Origin: Picocystis sp. L7
Lineage: Eukaryota > Chlorophyta > Picocystophyceae > Picocystales > Picocystaceae
Length of the DNA stretch: 64,000 bases
Direction of reading: 5' to 3'
NCBI GenBank assembly: GCA_020975725.1
Contig: QXJR01000004.1
Span: forward strand, 124,001-188,000
Every line of letters starts with the position of its first letter. Positions within the stretch are counted from its first letter, which is position 1. This document shows, one piece after another, positions 37,460-47,880 of the stretch. The notes below the pieces were generated by a model. The model ran no database searches and was not told the DNA's origin. It saw nothing but the letters and a program-made list of their open reading frames with translations. A program made the position numbers and the translations under genes.

Positions 37460-39037
37460 TCAAAGCTCCACTCTCGTTCCTTTCCACTCGAAAAAACGAC
37501 GCAGTGGGGCCTTACGGGCTCGAATAGCACGACCATCCTGGAGGTCAAGACCCTCAAATAGAGGACCAAAAGGTGGTAGGTGGATGAACCTTCCGGTTCC
37601 AGATGTCACATTGAAGATGCCGTCTTTCCAGACCACCCGACCTACACTTATTGTGACCACAACTTTTCCTTTCACTAGTTTGCCCTCGTAGACATTCATG
37701 TCACTACGCGAATGATGTCTTTTAGCACTGATCACGTGTTCCTGCTCAGGGTCAAAAACTATAACATCAGCATCAGCACCAGGAGCGATCACACCTTTCT
37801 GAGGGTACAGATTGAAAATTTGAGCTGCTGCAGTGCTAGTGATCTTGACAAAGTCACTTTGCGTAATAATTCCTGTGTTGACCATCTCATTCCAAACAAC
37901 GTGCATCCTTTCTTCGATACCATTGACACCATTCGGTATACTCCTGAAATCACCTGCTGGTGGTAGCCCAGCCGCTTTTTGTGTTGAATTGAAGACTGCG
38001 TGATCTGTTCCCACCAGTGACAAAATGCTAGCGGAAAGGGCATGCCGTAGAGCCTGGCGATCTTTCTCTTTTCGAAGTGGCGGGCTCATGACAGCTTGTG
38101 CTGCAATATGAAAGTCTGGATTCCACATGAGTGACTCGTCCAGCGTCAGCCCTGATGAAACAGCTTCTCCAACTACCCGCTGGCCCTGAGCACGGGCTGC
38201 TCCTATCTCGGCCAATGCATCTTCACTCATCACATGTACAACGTAAAGTGGTGTATTCACAAGTCTTGACAGGCGAATGGCTCTCGCCGTAGCTTCCCCT
38301 TCTAGATAAGAGGGTCTAGACAGAGCATGGCCTTCTGGCCCCAAAATACCATTCTGGACAACCACTAACTGTTTGAAATACACACCATCACCATTTTCAG
38401 CGTGCACTTGGGCAATTGCACCTAGTTGTTTGCATCGTTCAAAACCCTTTAGGAGTTCTTCATCCGTAACCATCAGGGCACCTTTGTATGCCATGAAAAA
38501 CTTGAATGAATTGATACCAAACTTATTAACGAGGACTCCCATGTCCTTCTCTACTTGAGGACTCCACTTAGTGACAGCCATATGGAATGCGTAGTCCATT
38601 ACACTGTTTTTCGCTTTCTCTCTCCATTTTTTGAAGCCATCCATGAGATCGTGCTTGACAGGGAGGGCAAAGTCAATGTGCATTGTAGTACCTCCTGCGA
38701 GTGCTGCAAGTTGACCCGACATGAAGTCATCGCAGGATATCTGGCCCATGAATGGCATATCTAAATGGGTGTGGGGATCGATACCACCAGGCATTACCAA
38801 TTTACCTGTTGCATCTATCACTGTATCTGGAATTACTCCACTGGCGACAGTGCCAACTGCAACGATCTTGCCTCCGTTTATGAGCACGTCGGCACGGAAT
38901 TTTCTATCTGCGTTGACCACAGTACCCCCCTTGATATGAATGGTTTCTGCAACTGATTCCCAAGCACACAGGAGGAAAAAGCAGGAGCATACGAACACCG
39001 AGCGAAACGACTCCTGCCTTCCTTTCGTTCTTGTCAT
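37460..39037 (-). CDS. PYD2: Dihydropyrimidinase with signal peptide
   Basis: Second enzyme of reductive pyrimidine breakdown; opens dihydrouracil or dihydrothymine to the N-carbamoyl amino acid (family knowledge). The 525-residue frame has the amidohydrolase metal site: HTH at 89-91, the carboxylated lysine in FMAYKG (about 185), His in QVHAENG (about 212), His in VVHVMS (about 268), and Asp in VGTDHA (about 344). A hydrophobic N-terminal segment (FVCSCFFLLCAW) followed by AET resembles a secretory signal peptide, as in plant PYD2. ATG 39037 is used because the signal peptide follows. No introns. The gene faces away from MEMO1, with about 435 bp between starts. Confidence 0.92.
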   Translation of the reverse strand: MTRTKGRQESFRSVFVCSCFFLLCAWESVAETIHIKGGTVVNADRKFRADVLINGGKIVAVGTVASGVIPDTVIDATGKLVMPGGIDPHTHLDMPFMGQISCDDFMSGQLAALAGGTTMHIDFALPVKHDLMDGFKKWREKAKNSVMDYAFHMAVTKWSPQVEKDMGVLVNKFGINSFKFFMAYKGALMVTDEELLKGFERCKQLGAIAQVHAENGDGVYFKQLVVVQNGILGPEGHALSRPSYLEGEATARAIRLSRLVNTPLYVVHVMSEDALAEIGAARAQGQRVVGEAVSSGLTLDESLMWNPDFHIAAQAVMSPPLRKEKDRQALRHALSASILSLVGTDHAVFNSTQKAAGLPPAGDFRSIPNGVNGIEERMHVVWNEMVNTGIITQSDFVKITSTAAAQIFNLYPQKGVIAPGADADVIVFDPEQEHVISAKRHHSRSDMNVYEGKLVKGKVVVTISVGRVVWKDGIFNVTSGTGRFIHLPPFGPLFEGLDLQDGRAIRARKAPLRRFFEWKGTRVEL

Positions 39038-39472
39038 GAGAATCCCCCGCTTCTGCGTCTGTATCTATGGCAGCAATCCGGCTGGATTTCCCTTGAGACG
39101 ACTTGCTGAGGATGTTGTGGACGTTCGGCGAAAGATTGCTTCGTTACAGTTCAAGTCGCTCCTGTCTCGGGATTCGGTTACCTGACACCTAACAGACTAT
39201 TGAAAGATGAACTGGGCACGAAACCGGGTCTGAAGATTTAATGGGACACCGAAAAACCGGTAGTCCACACAGTCCATCGCTTCGCCACTTCGAGCACGGG
39301 GTACAGCCCTTTGTTCGCTTCGGACGAGAATTTGCGAGGCTCAGCGTTCGACGCGAATCCGTAGAGCGAGGTCGTCACAAACTTCCTTCAGTCGCCCTTA
39401 GCCTGAAAGAAGATAGGTTGTTTAGGATACTTCTGTGGAGCACGGGATTCTGCGCCTCGCGAGGGAGAGCTC

Positions 39473-40446
39473 ATGCCGAAGGTTCGGAAGCCGACACACG
39501 CAGGCTCTTGGTATTCTTGCGATGGTGAGTCGAACTTTCCAGGGAACTTTCTTCCAATAGGTCACATTTCAGTTATCTCGCACATAGAACCATGGTCTGA
39601 CTCTTTCATTGCCCGTGTGAATTCTCAGAGGAGGTGCTGGAGCGTCAAATATTGAGCTGGCTGATGGATGTTGATCAATTGAAAGTGGCTCCACGCGCTA
39701 TCATTGGTCCTCATGCAGGATATCGGTACTCTGGTAAATGTGCTGCCTATGCTTACCGGCATATTGATCGAGAGAGAGTCAAGAGGATATTCTTACTTGG
39801 TCCCTCACACCATGTGTACACACCGAAATGCTGCTTGTCAGGTTGTACAATATATCGCACACCACTGGGCGACATCAATGTGGACCTGGCAATTAACCAG
39901 GAACTTTCATCTACTGGAGAATTCGAGCAGATGAGTTTGGAAGTAGACGAAGACGAGCACAGCCTGGAAATGCATCTCCCATACATACAGAAAATTATGG
40001 GGGACAGCCAGTACACCCTGGTCCCGATTATGGTGGGCTCATTGACGGCAATTAATGAAAAGAAATATGGAAAGATTCTGGCACCTTACCTGGATAATCC
40101 TAATAATTTCTTCATCATATCATCTGACTTTTGCCACTGGGGGAGAAGATTCAACTTCACATTGTATGATAGGAATTATGGCCAAATACACCAGTCGATT
40201 GAGCACCTGGATCGTCAAGGCATGCATATCATTGAGCAAGGGGATCCTGAGAAATTTGCCGCGTACCTGGCAACGTATGAAAATACCATTTGTGGGAGAC
40301 ATCCAATTGCTGTACTGCTGCATGCATTGCAGCAATGCACCCAATCGTTCAGCGTTACCTTCACAAAGTATGAACAATCTGGCCAGTGCATGTGTATGTC
40401 GGACAGCAGTGTAAGCTATGCTTCTGCAGTTGTTCTTCCAAACTAG
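39473..40446 (+). CDS. MEMO1: MEMO1 family protein
   Basis: Member of the MEMO/AMMECR-linked dioxygenase-like family; the animal protein binds copper or iron and acts in cell motility, and the plant and algal role is unknown. Exons 39473-39524 and 39629-40446 (GT/AG, phase 1) give 289 residues; the 104-nt intron separates KPTHAGSWYSCD from EEVLERQIL. Conserved blocks are RAIIGPHAGYRYSG, FLLGPSHHVY, IYRTPLGD, DEDEHSLEMHLPY, SSDFCHWG, RSIEHLD-like QSIEHLDRQGM, CGRHPIAVLL and SSVSYAS, matching the human protein along its length. The metal-site histidines (GPHAG, GPSHH) and the late cysteine (SGQC) are present. It is the last gene before a Fanzor fragment. Confidence 0.9.
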
Positions 40447-40964
40447 ATACCAGCGGTAAAAGCTGTAAGCTGAGAAACGCTTAACTCTTGTGGACAATTC
40501 CACCAGCAAGGCTTCTGGTTGAGGCATGGACTTCTGGCGAGTTCCCAATGTAAAAATATACTGGTGTCTGGGATATATTTGACTTTATGTCATCCTGTGC
40601 CTCATCTTGTCAGGCATGTAATAGCTTCTCAGAAGCTTTCATATGTACACACTAACGCGTACAACAGTAAGACACCAACATTCATATAACGAAAGTGTTA
40701 CATCTTGCTTGGTTGATAGAAGGTATGCTCCCTTGGTTTCCTTGTCAGCGAAAGTTCAGGCGATGCAATGGATTGTTTCTTCGGGATGTTTCCCCATGCC
40801 CAGGAGTGTTGTGCGCTGTTGTTAGTTCGAGTTTGCAAGTGAATTTGGAAACACTTATTTTACGCCCGAACAACCAAAGGTGGTCCCACTGGATCCAACT
40901 ACATCCCTTGGATGCTCAAGGGAGAGTTGGGGATGGGAACCCTGAGTGGGGAGTCTTCTTTCAA
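40447..40964. other. Spacer downstream of MEMO1
   Basis: Includes the 3' UTR of MEMO1. A frame open through 40695-41300 runs into the Fanzor relic; its first 90 codons are not recognised. Confidence 0.4.
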
Positions 40965-41545
40965 AACAAGACCTTGGTGGTTGCCTACGGCTCGGCCAAC
41001 CTCGCTCCGGACGGCCACAGAGAATTGGCAATGCCGACATCACGAGCGTTCAAGGAGTGCGTCCATTGCTTTAGGTCCGTGCTAGTGGACGAGTTCAAGA
41101 CGACCATGGTGCACGCAAGGGACGATTTTGTGGTGAAGCAAGGTTGGACCAGGCACAACAAGGCAGCGATTAAAGGCTTAATGTGGTGTGGTACCACCAG
41201 CGGCAAGCTTGTCAACTACGACCTCAATGTTGTTCTAAAAATTCGGAGGTGCCTGGCTTTGTCGGTGTGGCCACCAAAGCCGTGCCGTGTTGCACTGTAA
41301 GAGCAGCTGCAGAAGATTGGTGACAAGGTCATTCGATGCTAAAGAGAGAAGAAAATGCGGGCTGCCATTCGTGCTGTTGGGCACCCAGTGGATTGGTGGC
41401 TGCATTGGGTTGTTTGTGTGCAAAGTAGCACAGGGGACGCTCACGGATGCTTTATACATCCTATAGCCCTGTAGGTCGACAACCTCTACACTTTAGCGGG
41501 CTTAAAAAAAGCGAGGTGTTTCGCTTTTTAGCTGACTGAGTGTAG
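40965..41545 (+). mobile_element. Degenerate Fanzor transposon copy 2 (3' part only)
   Basis: Plus-strand copy of the 3' part of the element at 27.3 kb, in inverted orientation to it. Coding remains read VVAYGSANL, SRAFKECVHCFRSVLVDEFKTT, KGLMWCGTTSGKLVNYD and VLKIRRCLALSV, followed by the shared 3' noncoding segment. About 75-80% of bases match copy 1 by eye. RuvC-I and everything upstream are absent, so it is a 5'-truncated or deleted copy. The open frame 40695-41300 is a remnant with unrelated sequence in front. Confidence 0.72.
41286..41545 (+). ncRNA. Candidate Fanzor guide-RNA scaffold region, copy 2
   Basis: Conserved 3' noncoding segment matching 27326-27609 on the opposite strand. 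Near its end is a perfect 9-bp hairpin, AAAAAGCGA (about 41506-41514) pairing with TCGCTTTTT (41521-41529), loop of six, followed by AGCTGACTGAGTGTAG where homology with copy 1 stops. Position at the 3' end of the nuclease gene fits a guide-RNA scaffold; no expression evidence. Confidence 0.4.
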
Positions 41546-43072
41546 GTAAGTCGATTGCTTAAAATGCGGGAATTGGCGCATTGGAACGAAATAGTCGTAC
41601 ATCCTTGTATTCAACGTAAGCATACCAGCTTGAGCACCCCCTAAAGGAGGCTTTGAGATCGCATTACCAAACTTAGCTAGAGAAATCAATACCAAAGGCT
41701 AAGGATAACACAAAGAAAATCCTTCTTTCACAAGCTACAAAGATAGTCTGCCGATAGGACGGTTTGCTTGAAAACGGTTAAGCAATAGATGGGAAGGATA
41801 CTTGTCTGCCCTTGGCGGTAGATGGTGCCCGATGCCCATGCATGAAGTTGCCATCATAGTTGCTTTTGTGTGGAAGCTGGAAATTTCCCACATATGCGCA
41901 ACAATACTTGCAAGCGCACTATGCACAAACCGTTCTTCTTGGCATACATATCAAAGTCCAATGTGTTACCTTTGTCATCACGGCTCGTTTCTTCTTGATA
42001 TTGCTCCTGAGATTTCTGCCGTTTCTTAGATTACAACCTCCACTAATGTGATACCCAATCACCTCAATTTCAACATTGTATATCGGATACTTGTTGTAGA
42101 GCGGTCATTTCTTCAGCTTCTTCTTTTTGGACTCGTTTTGATTGAGATTGGTCACGAGTTTATATTTCGCGATTATTGTTCTTATGTAGCATGGTGTGTT
42201 GTAGAAAGAAATGATCCCTTCATGAAGAAACCAAACGTTTTCTTGCGGAGGGTCGACAAGACTAGCTCAAACTTGCTAGTTCAAAAATTGTCGGGGAAAC
42301 TACATTGCGTTGATGCGCATGTCCATTAGATGTGCTATGAATAGCGTAGGGCATCGTCTACTTAGTCCTAGTCTGGATGGGGGCAACGACCCACGATAAT
42401 CAAGACAAGGATTCAATCACGCCTTGAAGGAAGAATTTCGCTTATTTGCACTAGTGTGTGACGAGAATAGGGATAAGTTGAAAGTGACATGGGGCAATCC
42501 TCCATCTATGATCGTGAGAATGAAAATGCAACTTAGGTGAAGCATCACATCTGAACAAAATACAAAACGTGCGGGGATTCCCTTCACTACATGTGCTTAT
42601 GCGAATTGAAAATTGCATTTATAGCTACTCATCGATACCTTCCCTTGTGGATCAGTTATAAACGAGATACAGTTCGAACCGTGAGGCTCCCTTCATGGAG
42701 AGCATTTAGCATGAGGAAAAACATTAGAAGTTGACCACAGCATGCACCAAACGCAATCGGTCAGTCTGGGAATCATGTATGATGTCCAAGGATTCCTTCA
42801 AGATTCATCTAGAAATTCGCGGAGTAGTCCTTCGAGAATTGCAAAGTCAGACACGGTTCCGACCTGCAAGGTTAAAGATTGACAGGCATGATGAACATGC
42901 CCAGGAACTGCTGGCCAATGCACACGCAATGCCCTGATTCTGGATTTATGCTTGAATTCTAAGTGCATAAGATCAAAGAGAAAGGCAACCTCTGACCACT
43001 GCAAGTAAATGCGTAAACCCCAACAAATCCAGCAAAAGAAAGGCCCATACATGCTTAGATTTAAAACAAGCA
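41546..43072. other. Gene-poor spacer
   Basis: AT-rich, stop-dense, no recognised protein or RNA gene. The last 100 bases are the 3' flank of the dehydrogenase gene. Confidence 0.4.
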
Positions 43073-43873
43073 TTAGGATTGTGGATCGAACCCGTATGCA
43101 GAATACCCTCCATCTAAGCTGATGACTTGTCCGGTTGTCCATCCAGATTCGTCCATGCAAAGGAAGGCAATGTTTGCAGCGATTTCCCATGGCTGTCCAA
43201 TTCGTTTAAGCGGCGTGCGCGTAAGAATTTTATTCTTCATTTCTTCGTCTTCCATTACTTGATTTGCAAGGGGTGTGTCTACATACCACGGACCAACAGC
43301 ATTAACACGGATGTTGTCCACAGACCACTCCACTGCCAAGTACCTTGTCAGCTGGTTCATGGCGCCTTTGGACATTGCGTAGAGAGCCCCACTCATCATG
43401 GCAAGTGGACCTCCTGCAACCGAAGAATTCATCACGATGCTGGCATTTCCCGAAGCCTTGAGCAAAGGATATGCAAGCTGGCAAAGATGGAATGCTGACT
43501 GCAGGTTTGTTTCGTTGATCTTGCGATAGTCCTCCTCTTTGTACTCTATGGTGGGCTTCCGGATGTTTGTGCCGACATTATTCACGAGAATATCAAGTTT
43601 TCCGTGGAAATGCTGGCCGGCCTCTTCGATCAACCTTACCCTATCGTGGCCGAGAGAGCAGTCCGCTACGCACCCTTGCACTTCGATTCCTCTATCCTTC
43701 CAAGCTGCAATGGCTTCCTTCAAATCTGACTCTGTGCGAGCACAAGTAAACACGGAAGCGCCGAGGGAAGCAAGTTCGTCGACGCAAGCTGCTCCAATCC
43801 CCTTGGTACCGCCGGTGACGACGGCGCATTTCCCTTCCAGTGTCCAGCGCGCGCGTAGTCGACTGGGGGGCAT
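43073..43873 (-). CDS. Short-chain dehydrogenase, tropinone-reductase-like
   Basis: NAD(P)-dependent oxidoreductase of the classical SDR family. The 266-residue frame has the cofactor motif TGGTKGIG (20-27), NNVG (about 98-101), a catalytic Ser in NSSVAG (about 150), Tyr165 and Lys169 in YAMSK, and the closing GQVISLDGG. Arginine in CART (about 46) suggests NADP preference. Whole-length similarity is closest to plant tropinone-reductase-like proteins (LVNNVGTNIRKPT and NEMGP-like region AVGPWYVDT), which in most plants and algae do not act on tropinone, so the substrate is unknown. No clear targeting peptide. First ATG at 43873. Confidence 0.9.
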   Translation of the reverse strand: MPPSRLRARWTLEGKCAVVTGGTKGIGAACVDELASLGASVFTCARTESDLKEAIAAWKDRGIEVQGCVADCSLGHDRVRLIEEAGQHFHGKLDILVNNVGTNIRKPTIEYKEEDYRKINETNLQSAFHLCQLAYPLLKASGNASIVMNSSVAGGPLAMMSGALYAMSKGAMNQLTRYLAVEWSVDNIRVNAVGPWYVDTPLANQVMEDEEMKNKILTRTPLKRIGQPWEIAANIAFLCMDESGWTTGQVISLDGGYSAYGFDPQS

Positions 43874-44394
43874 CTCCGACGAATCGACGTTGCGATGCAG
43901 GGTTCGAGGGTCGGTTCACAGCGTCGGTTCGCGATCCGGTAAAGGAGGGGAGCAGATCAGCTCAACCGGGCCCGGATTCGTAACGAAGTTTCGATCCACC
44001 ATTATGCCACGGCGAGACTTTGTGCGTGGATGGTTGGCCAAGTCAAATACGAGTTGCAACCGAGACAAGGATGGGCGCCCGAAGGACATACGTCGCGAGG
44101 CGATTCATCTGCACTCCACAATGTGGTCTTGTCGTGCACGATGGCTATCATGTGAGGAGTATCCTCTCCTGTGGTTTCGAGGGGCCTTGGAAAGATTTCG
44201 GAGAAGGGAGAGGACCGCTCCCCTCGGGAACCACACACGCTGCGTTTCATCGAGTCCAATTGCCAACCTTCGGACAAGTATGCTAAGGTGGAGAGAGAAC
44301 CGTTCAACCTGTTCCAAAAAACCACTCTGGACAAAACATGAATCAAGAGTTGTCCACAGGCATGACTCTTCCAGAAGTACATAGATTTGATCAC
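43874..44394. other. Spacer between dehydrogenase and patatin genes
   Basis: A frame on the plus strand stays open across 43539-44384 but opposes the dehydrogenase gene and has no family features. The region holds the dehydrogenase promoter and patatin-gene 3' UTR. Confidence 0.4.
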
Positions 44395-46233
44395 TCAAGC
44401 AACTGGTGATCCTATGGTTTCTATTGACTTGGCTTGAGTCGTCCGTGCATTGCTCTTGCCAGGTACTTCACCGGGATCAGCCTTGTGGTCAAAAAATATG
44501 CGCTTGGCTATCCACAGTAGCTTCGTCTGCAAACTAGGTTCGTATCCTACAAGGTCCATTCCACGCGAAACAATGCGCATTGCTTTGGCTTCGCTCACTT
44601 CGATGGCATTCCTTAATGCTGGTACTTCAACGCATAGTGGACCAATAACATCGCACTCCTCGGGCGGTTCGAGTGGATAGATGTAAGGTGGCCGACTCCA
44701 CGCTTCCAGAAAAGGCAAATACCTTGCAGTTTGTAGCACATGCTTATCCCGCGGCCGATGTTTTCTTTTCTTATCAACTTCTTCCCAAGCTTTCTCCATG
44801 TAACGAGGTGACAAGATAATCTTTCTCAGAACTCTATCAGAAAAGGCAGAAAGTGGACCTCCCTCGTGGCGTTCCAGGCGGCGTGTAAGGAGGGCAAGAA
44901 TATGAGTACAGTCGTCCGCTACTGCAGCTTTGTATGGAATGGCCTCAAAGACGGCGGCATCTACCAATCTATGCCCTCGATGATGTACGGGGGGTCCAGC
45001 TAGTCCCGGAACACAGGCGGAGGACCACAAGCACATTTGAAGATCTTTCGATGATTGAAAATTTTCAAGCAACACAGATCGATTGGCATCAAGAGAGGTT
45101 GAAACAATCTTCAGTGGAACTGGTGACTTAAGAACACCTTCAAAGTCAAGGGGCACACTGAGTCTCATCACATGGTTCAGCAGAAACTCTAAGTTCAGCA
45201 CTGGCACGTACTGGAACGCCTCCCTTGCCTCGTCAATGCTGCCATATGCTGCAGTCCTTCGAAGGCTAGGGAGCCTATTCACATTGATGAAACTCTTGTT
45301 GGCTATGTGATCTGTGTAAATATCTACCCCTTCTATCTGTCCGGTCAAAAAGTAAGAAGCATTCAATGCACCAGCACTGCTACCATACACTGCGTCAAAG
45401 CAACTCAGCAAACCAAGCTTAGATAAACCTCTCAACATCCCAGCGCTTACACTCCCCCTCATCCCCCCCCCTTCAACTACCAAACCTAGCTTGAAACCGT
45501 CTTTTCGCGATCCTGGTGAAGAGTTATTGTCCAGCTTCCTCTTTGCAAGAAGTTGGATGACTGGATGGGTCGCATCCACATCCAGCTCGGCTGATTCGCT
45601 CAGTCTCTTCAATGCTTCCCCCAAAGCATCCAGGGCCTGGACACTTCCTTTTTCCTGGCTTTCCTTTGACAAGAGCGCATCATTTGTTTGATTACCTTTC
45701 TCGCCCGTTGCACCGATTGACTTGGCGAGACCAACGGTAAAGAATTTTCTCAGACCCCCTACATCATCAAAATTGTGATGTGGCAATGGGATCTCATCCG
45801 AATAGAACAAGACCGGACCCCGGGCTTGTCGTATGCTTTGCTTCCGACCCAAGAAATCACATAGAATTTCAAAAGGCCTTGAAAGCAGCTTTCGACGTGG
45901 TGTGGGGCTCAATGTCTCTGAAGGATCGCCCTCGCTAGGAGATGTCTCCAAAACGTCTACTTTTACTTCCCTGTCCAATTTTTCACTCTGTGATGTGTGT
46001 AGAAACCCGAACATCCCCTTCCTTCCATGATTTTCTCGGCTTGTCCTTTGCCCAGCTGATGGTGTATCGTTGATCGGCGGAATCGATTTACCTTCCGGCA
46101 TGAGTTTAGCCATTGACACGTGATTTCGATGCCCTTTGCCCCCTGGCAATCCATCTTTCGGCAGCCCTGCCCTGTTTCGCATCCACACGACCGCACGAAC
46201 GTACAGGTTCGAACCTTGAGCATCGTTCCCCAT
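44395..46233 (-). CDS. Patatin-like phospholipase
   Basis: Serine lipid acyl hydrolase with a Ser-Asp dyad. The 612-residue frame shows the oxyanion loop GGGMRG (255-260), the nucleophile elbow GSSAG with Ser287, and the Asp in RLVDAAV (about 424), the family D-G/A-G/A motif in a DAA form. Between lie GALNASYFLTGQ and RLSVPLDFEGVLKSP. About 250 N-terminal residues have no recognised domain, are rich in charged and polar residues, and could contain a targeting signal. The C-terminal 120 residues with YICPLEPP-like YIYPLEPPE are common in bacterial and algal relatives of the family. No introns. ATG 46233 is the first; a later start at M41 is possible. Target lipid and location are unknown. Confidence 0.87.
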   Translation of the reverse strand: MGNDAQGSNLYVRAVVWMRNRAGLPKDGLPGGKGHRNHVSMAKLMPEGKSIPPINDTPSAGQRTSRENHGRKGMFGFLHTSQSEKLDREVKVDVLETSPSEGDPSETLSPTPRRKLLSRPFEILCDFLGRKQSIRQARGPVLFYSDEIPLPHHNFDDVGGLRKFFTVGLAKSIGATGEKGNQTNDALLSKESQEKGSVQALDALGEALKRLSESAELDVDATHPVIQLLAKRKLDNNSSPGSRKDGFKLGLVVEGGGMRGSVSAGMLRGLSKLGLLSCFDAVYGSSAGALNASYFLTGQIEGVDIYTDHIANKSFINVNRLPSLRRTAAYGSIDEAREAFQYVPVLNLEFLLNHVMRLSVPLDFEGVLKSPVPLKIVSTSLDANRSVLLENFQSSKDLQMCLWSSACVPGLAGPPVHHRGHRLVDAAVFEAIPYKAAVADDCTHILALLTRRLERHEGGPLSAFSDRVLRKIILSPRYMEKAWEEVDKKRKHRPRDKHVLQTARYLPFLEAWSRPPYIYPLEPPEECDVIGPLCVEVPALRNAIEVSEAKAMRIVSRGMDLVGYEPSLQTKLLWIAKRIFFDHKADPGEVPGKSNARTTQAKSIETIGSPVA

Positions 46234-46934
46234 TCGTTCCGAATCAACAGTGTCGATTGGAGCACCTGACGGTCGAGGGCCTTGGGCTTGTATCCCTCCC
46301 TCGGTGACACTGCTGCAGCGGTCCGTTCCACGATCCGGATGAATCAGAACGTGTCCCTTGATTCGCTCGACCGTTATTTCTTCGCGGTTCTTCTTCCTCT
46401 TTCTTCACATGCCTGTGCGAACCGCCATTAGCAGCTCCTGTGCACTTGGCTTCACCCCGTCGGTGAGGATCGACGCTTTCACCTCTTTCCAGTTCCTTTC
46501 TGAATCCGGCTTCCTTCTTCTTCGCTTCGAGCTCCACCCCCCTTCTCCGCTCGTCCTCCTACCTGGTTCCAAAGGCGCTCTTCCGCAAGCAGGGAACAGG
46601 CCTCGGTAGGTGTCGAGTGGTGCCGGTTTCCTCGTTGGGGACAGTGGACCGTCCATCTTCGACCAGGCACGTACCCTCGTTTCGATCCCACGAACCAGCC
46701 ATGGGACCCTGGGTTTTTTCAAGGTTGTTGGAGGCAATGGGCCATCCAAGGAAGGGCCAGACCTGGGCCACACGTCCCAGAAGCCAATTGCTGAACCCAA
46801 GGACAGAAGACGCGTCGTGCGCAGCGAACACGCACAAGCGAACGCATCGAGAAGCAAGGGCCCTGGACGAGCGGTCTCGAGCGCGGGAATCGACGCGAAT
46901 CGCGGAGCTGAAAGCCAAGGACGAAGAAGACGAC
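46234..46934. other. Bidirectional promoter region
   Basis: Divergent spacer between the patatin gene (minus) and the S-formylglutathione hydrolase gene (plus). An in-frame open stretch from 46617 precedes the hydrolase start, but its translation is outside the family's length and has no motif. Confidence 0.5.
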
Positions 46935-47780
46935 ATGGAAGAGCTTTCGAGTGTCAAAGTGTTCGGTGGATACAACCGCCGATTCAGACACTTCAGCAAA
47001 GCATGTGGATGCGACATGACGTTCCATGTCTATTTCCCTCCTCAATCCGATACAAAAGCCGTGCCCATTGTTTACTATCTCTCTGGACTCACCTGCACGG
47101 ATGAAAATGTGATCGTCAAATCTGGAGTGCAGCGTCAAGCTGCAGAGATGGGGATCGCCATCATTGCGCCCGACACCTCACCGCGCGGTCTCAATATTGA
47201 AGGAGAGTCGGAAAGTTGGGACTTCGGAGTGGGAGCCGGGTTCTATGTCAATGCAACCAATCCAAAGTGGAAGAATTGGAGGATGTATGACTACGTTACA
47301 GAGGAACTTCCTGCCCTTCTCGAACAGCAGTTTGGAGGCTTGAAACTGGACGTTTCAAATGCTGCCATCATGGGACATTCCATGGGCGGCCACGGAGCCC
47401 TTACCATTGCAATGAAGAATCCAGGCAAGTACAAAAGTGTATCTGCATTTGCCCCAGTCAGCCACCCGACCAAATGTCCATGGGGTGAGAAAGCCTTCTC
47501 CAACTATCTGGGCGAGGACAGAGAAGCGTGGAAAGAGTATGATGCAACTGAGTTGGCTCTTAACTACAGGGGTCCTCCCTTCCCAATTTTGATCGATCAG
47601 GGGTCCTGTGACACGTTCTATGATACTCAGCTAAGGGTGCATGACCTTGCCCATGCGTTGTTCCTCAAAAAATTCCCTTGCACCATCAGGATGCAGCCTG
47701 GATACGACCACTCGTACTTCTTCATCGCTTCCTTCATGGAAGATCACATGGCGGTGCATGCGAGAGCTCTGCTGCAGTAA
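46935..47780 (+). CDS. SFGH: S-formylglutathione hydrolase (esterase D)
   Basis: Hydrolyses S-formylglutathione to formate and glutathione, the last step of glutathione-dependent formaldehyde detoxification, in the cytosol (family knowledge). The 281-residue alpha/beta hydrolase has the nucleophile Ser149 in MGHSMGGHGA, Asp226 in DQGSCDTFYD, and His259 in GYDHSYFF. The blocks YLSGLTCTDENV and APDTSPRG are typical. Arabidopsis SFGH is 284 residues, so ATG 46935 (MEELSS) is preferred though the frame is open to 46617. No introns. Its stop is 100 bp from the stop of the DUF3172 gene on the other strand. Confidence 0.94.
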   Translation: MEELSSVKVFGGYNRRFRHFSKACGCDMTFHVYFPPQSDTKAVPIVYYLSGLTCTDENVIVKSGVQRQAAEMGIAIIAPDTSPRGLNIEGESESWDFGVGAGFYVNATNPKWKNWRMYDYVTEELPALLEQQFGGLKLDVSNAAIMGHSMGGHGALTIAMKNPGKYKSVSAFAPVSHPTKCPWGEKAFSNYLGEDREAWKEYDATELALNYRGPPFPILIDQGSCDTFYDTQLRVHDLAHALFLKKFPCTIRMQPGYDHSYFFIASFMEDHMAVHARALLQ

Positions 47781-47880
47781 AAGAACCACAGGTGAAGGTA
47801 TTGAACGAAACAAACGCCATGTGCCCAGATGGCCTTCGCAATTTTTGTACAATTCTCTAGGTTTGCTGATTTTCCCACGC

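Noticed and set aside
46617-46934. N-terminal extension of S-formylglutathione hydrolase
   Set aside because: In frame but it adds 106 residues not found in the family; ATG 46935 gives the normal length.
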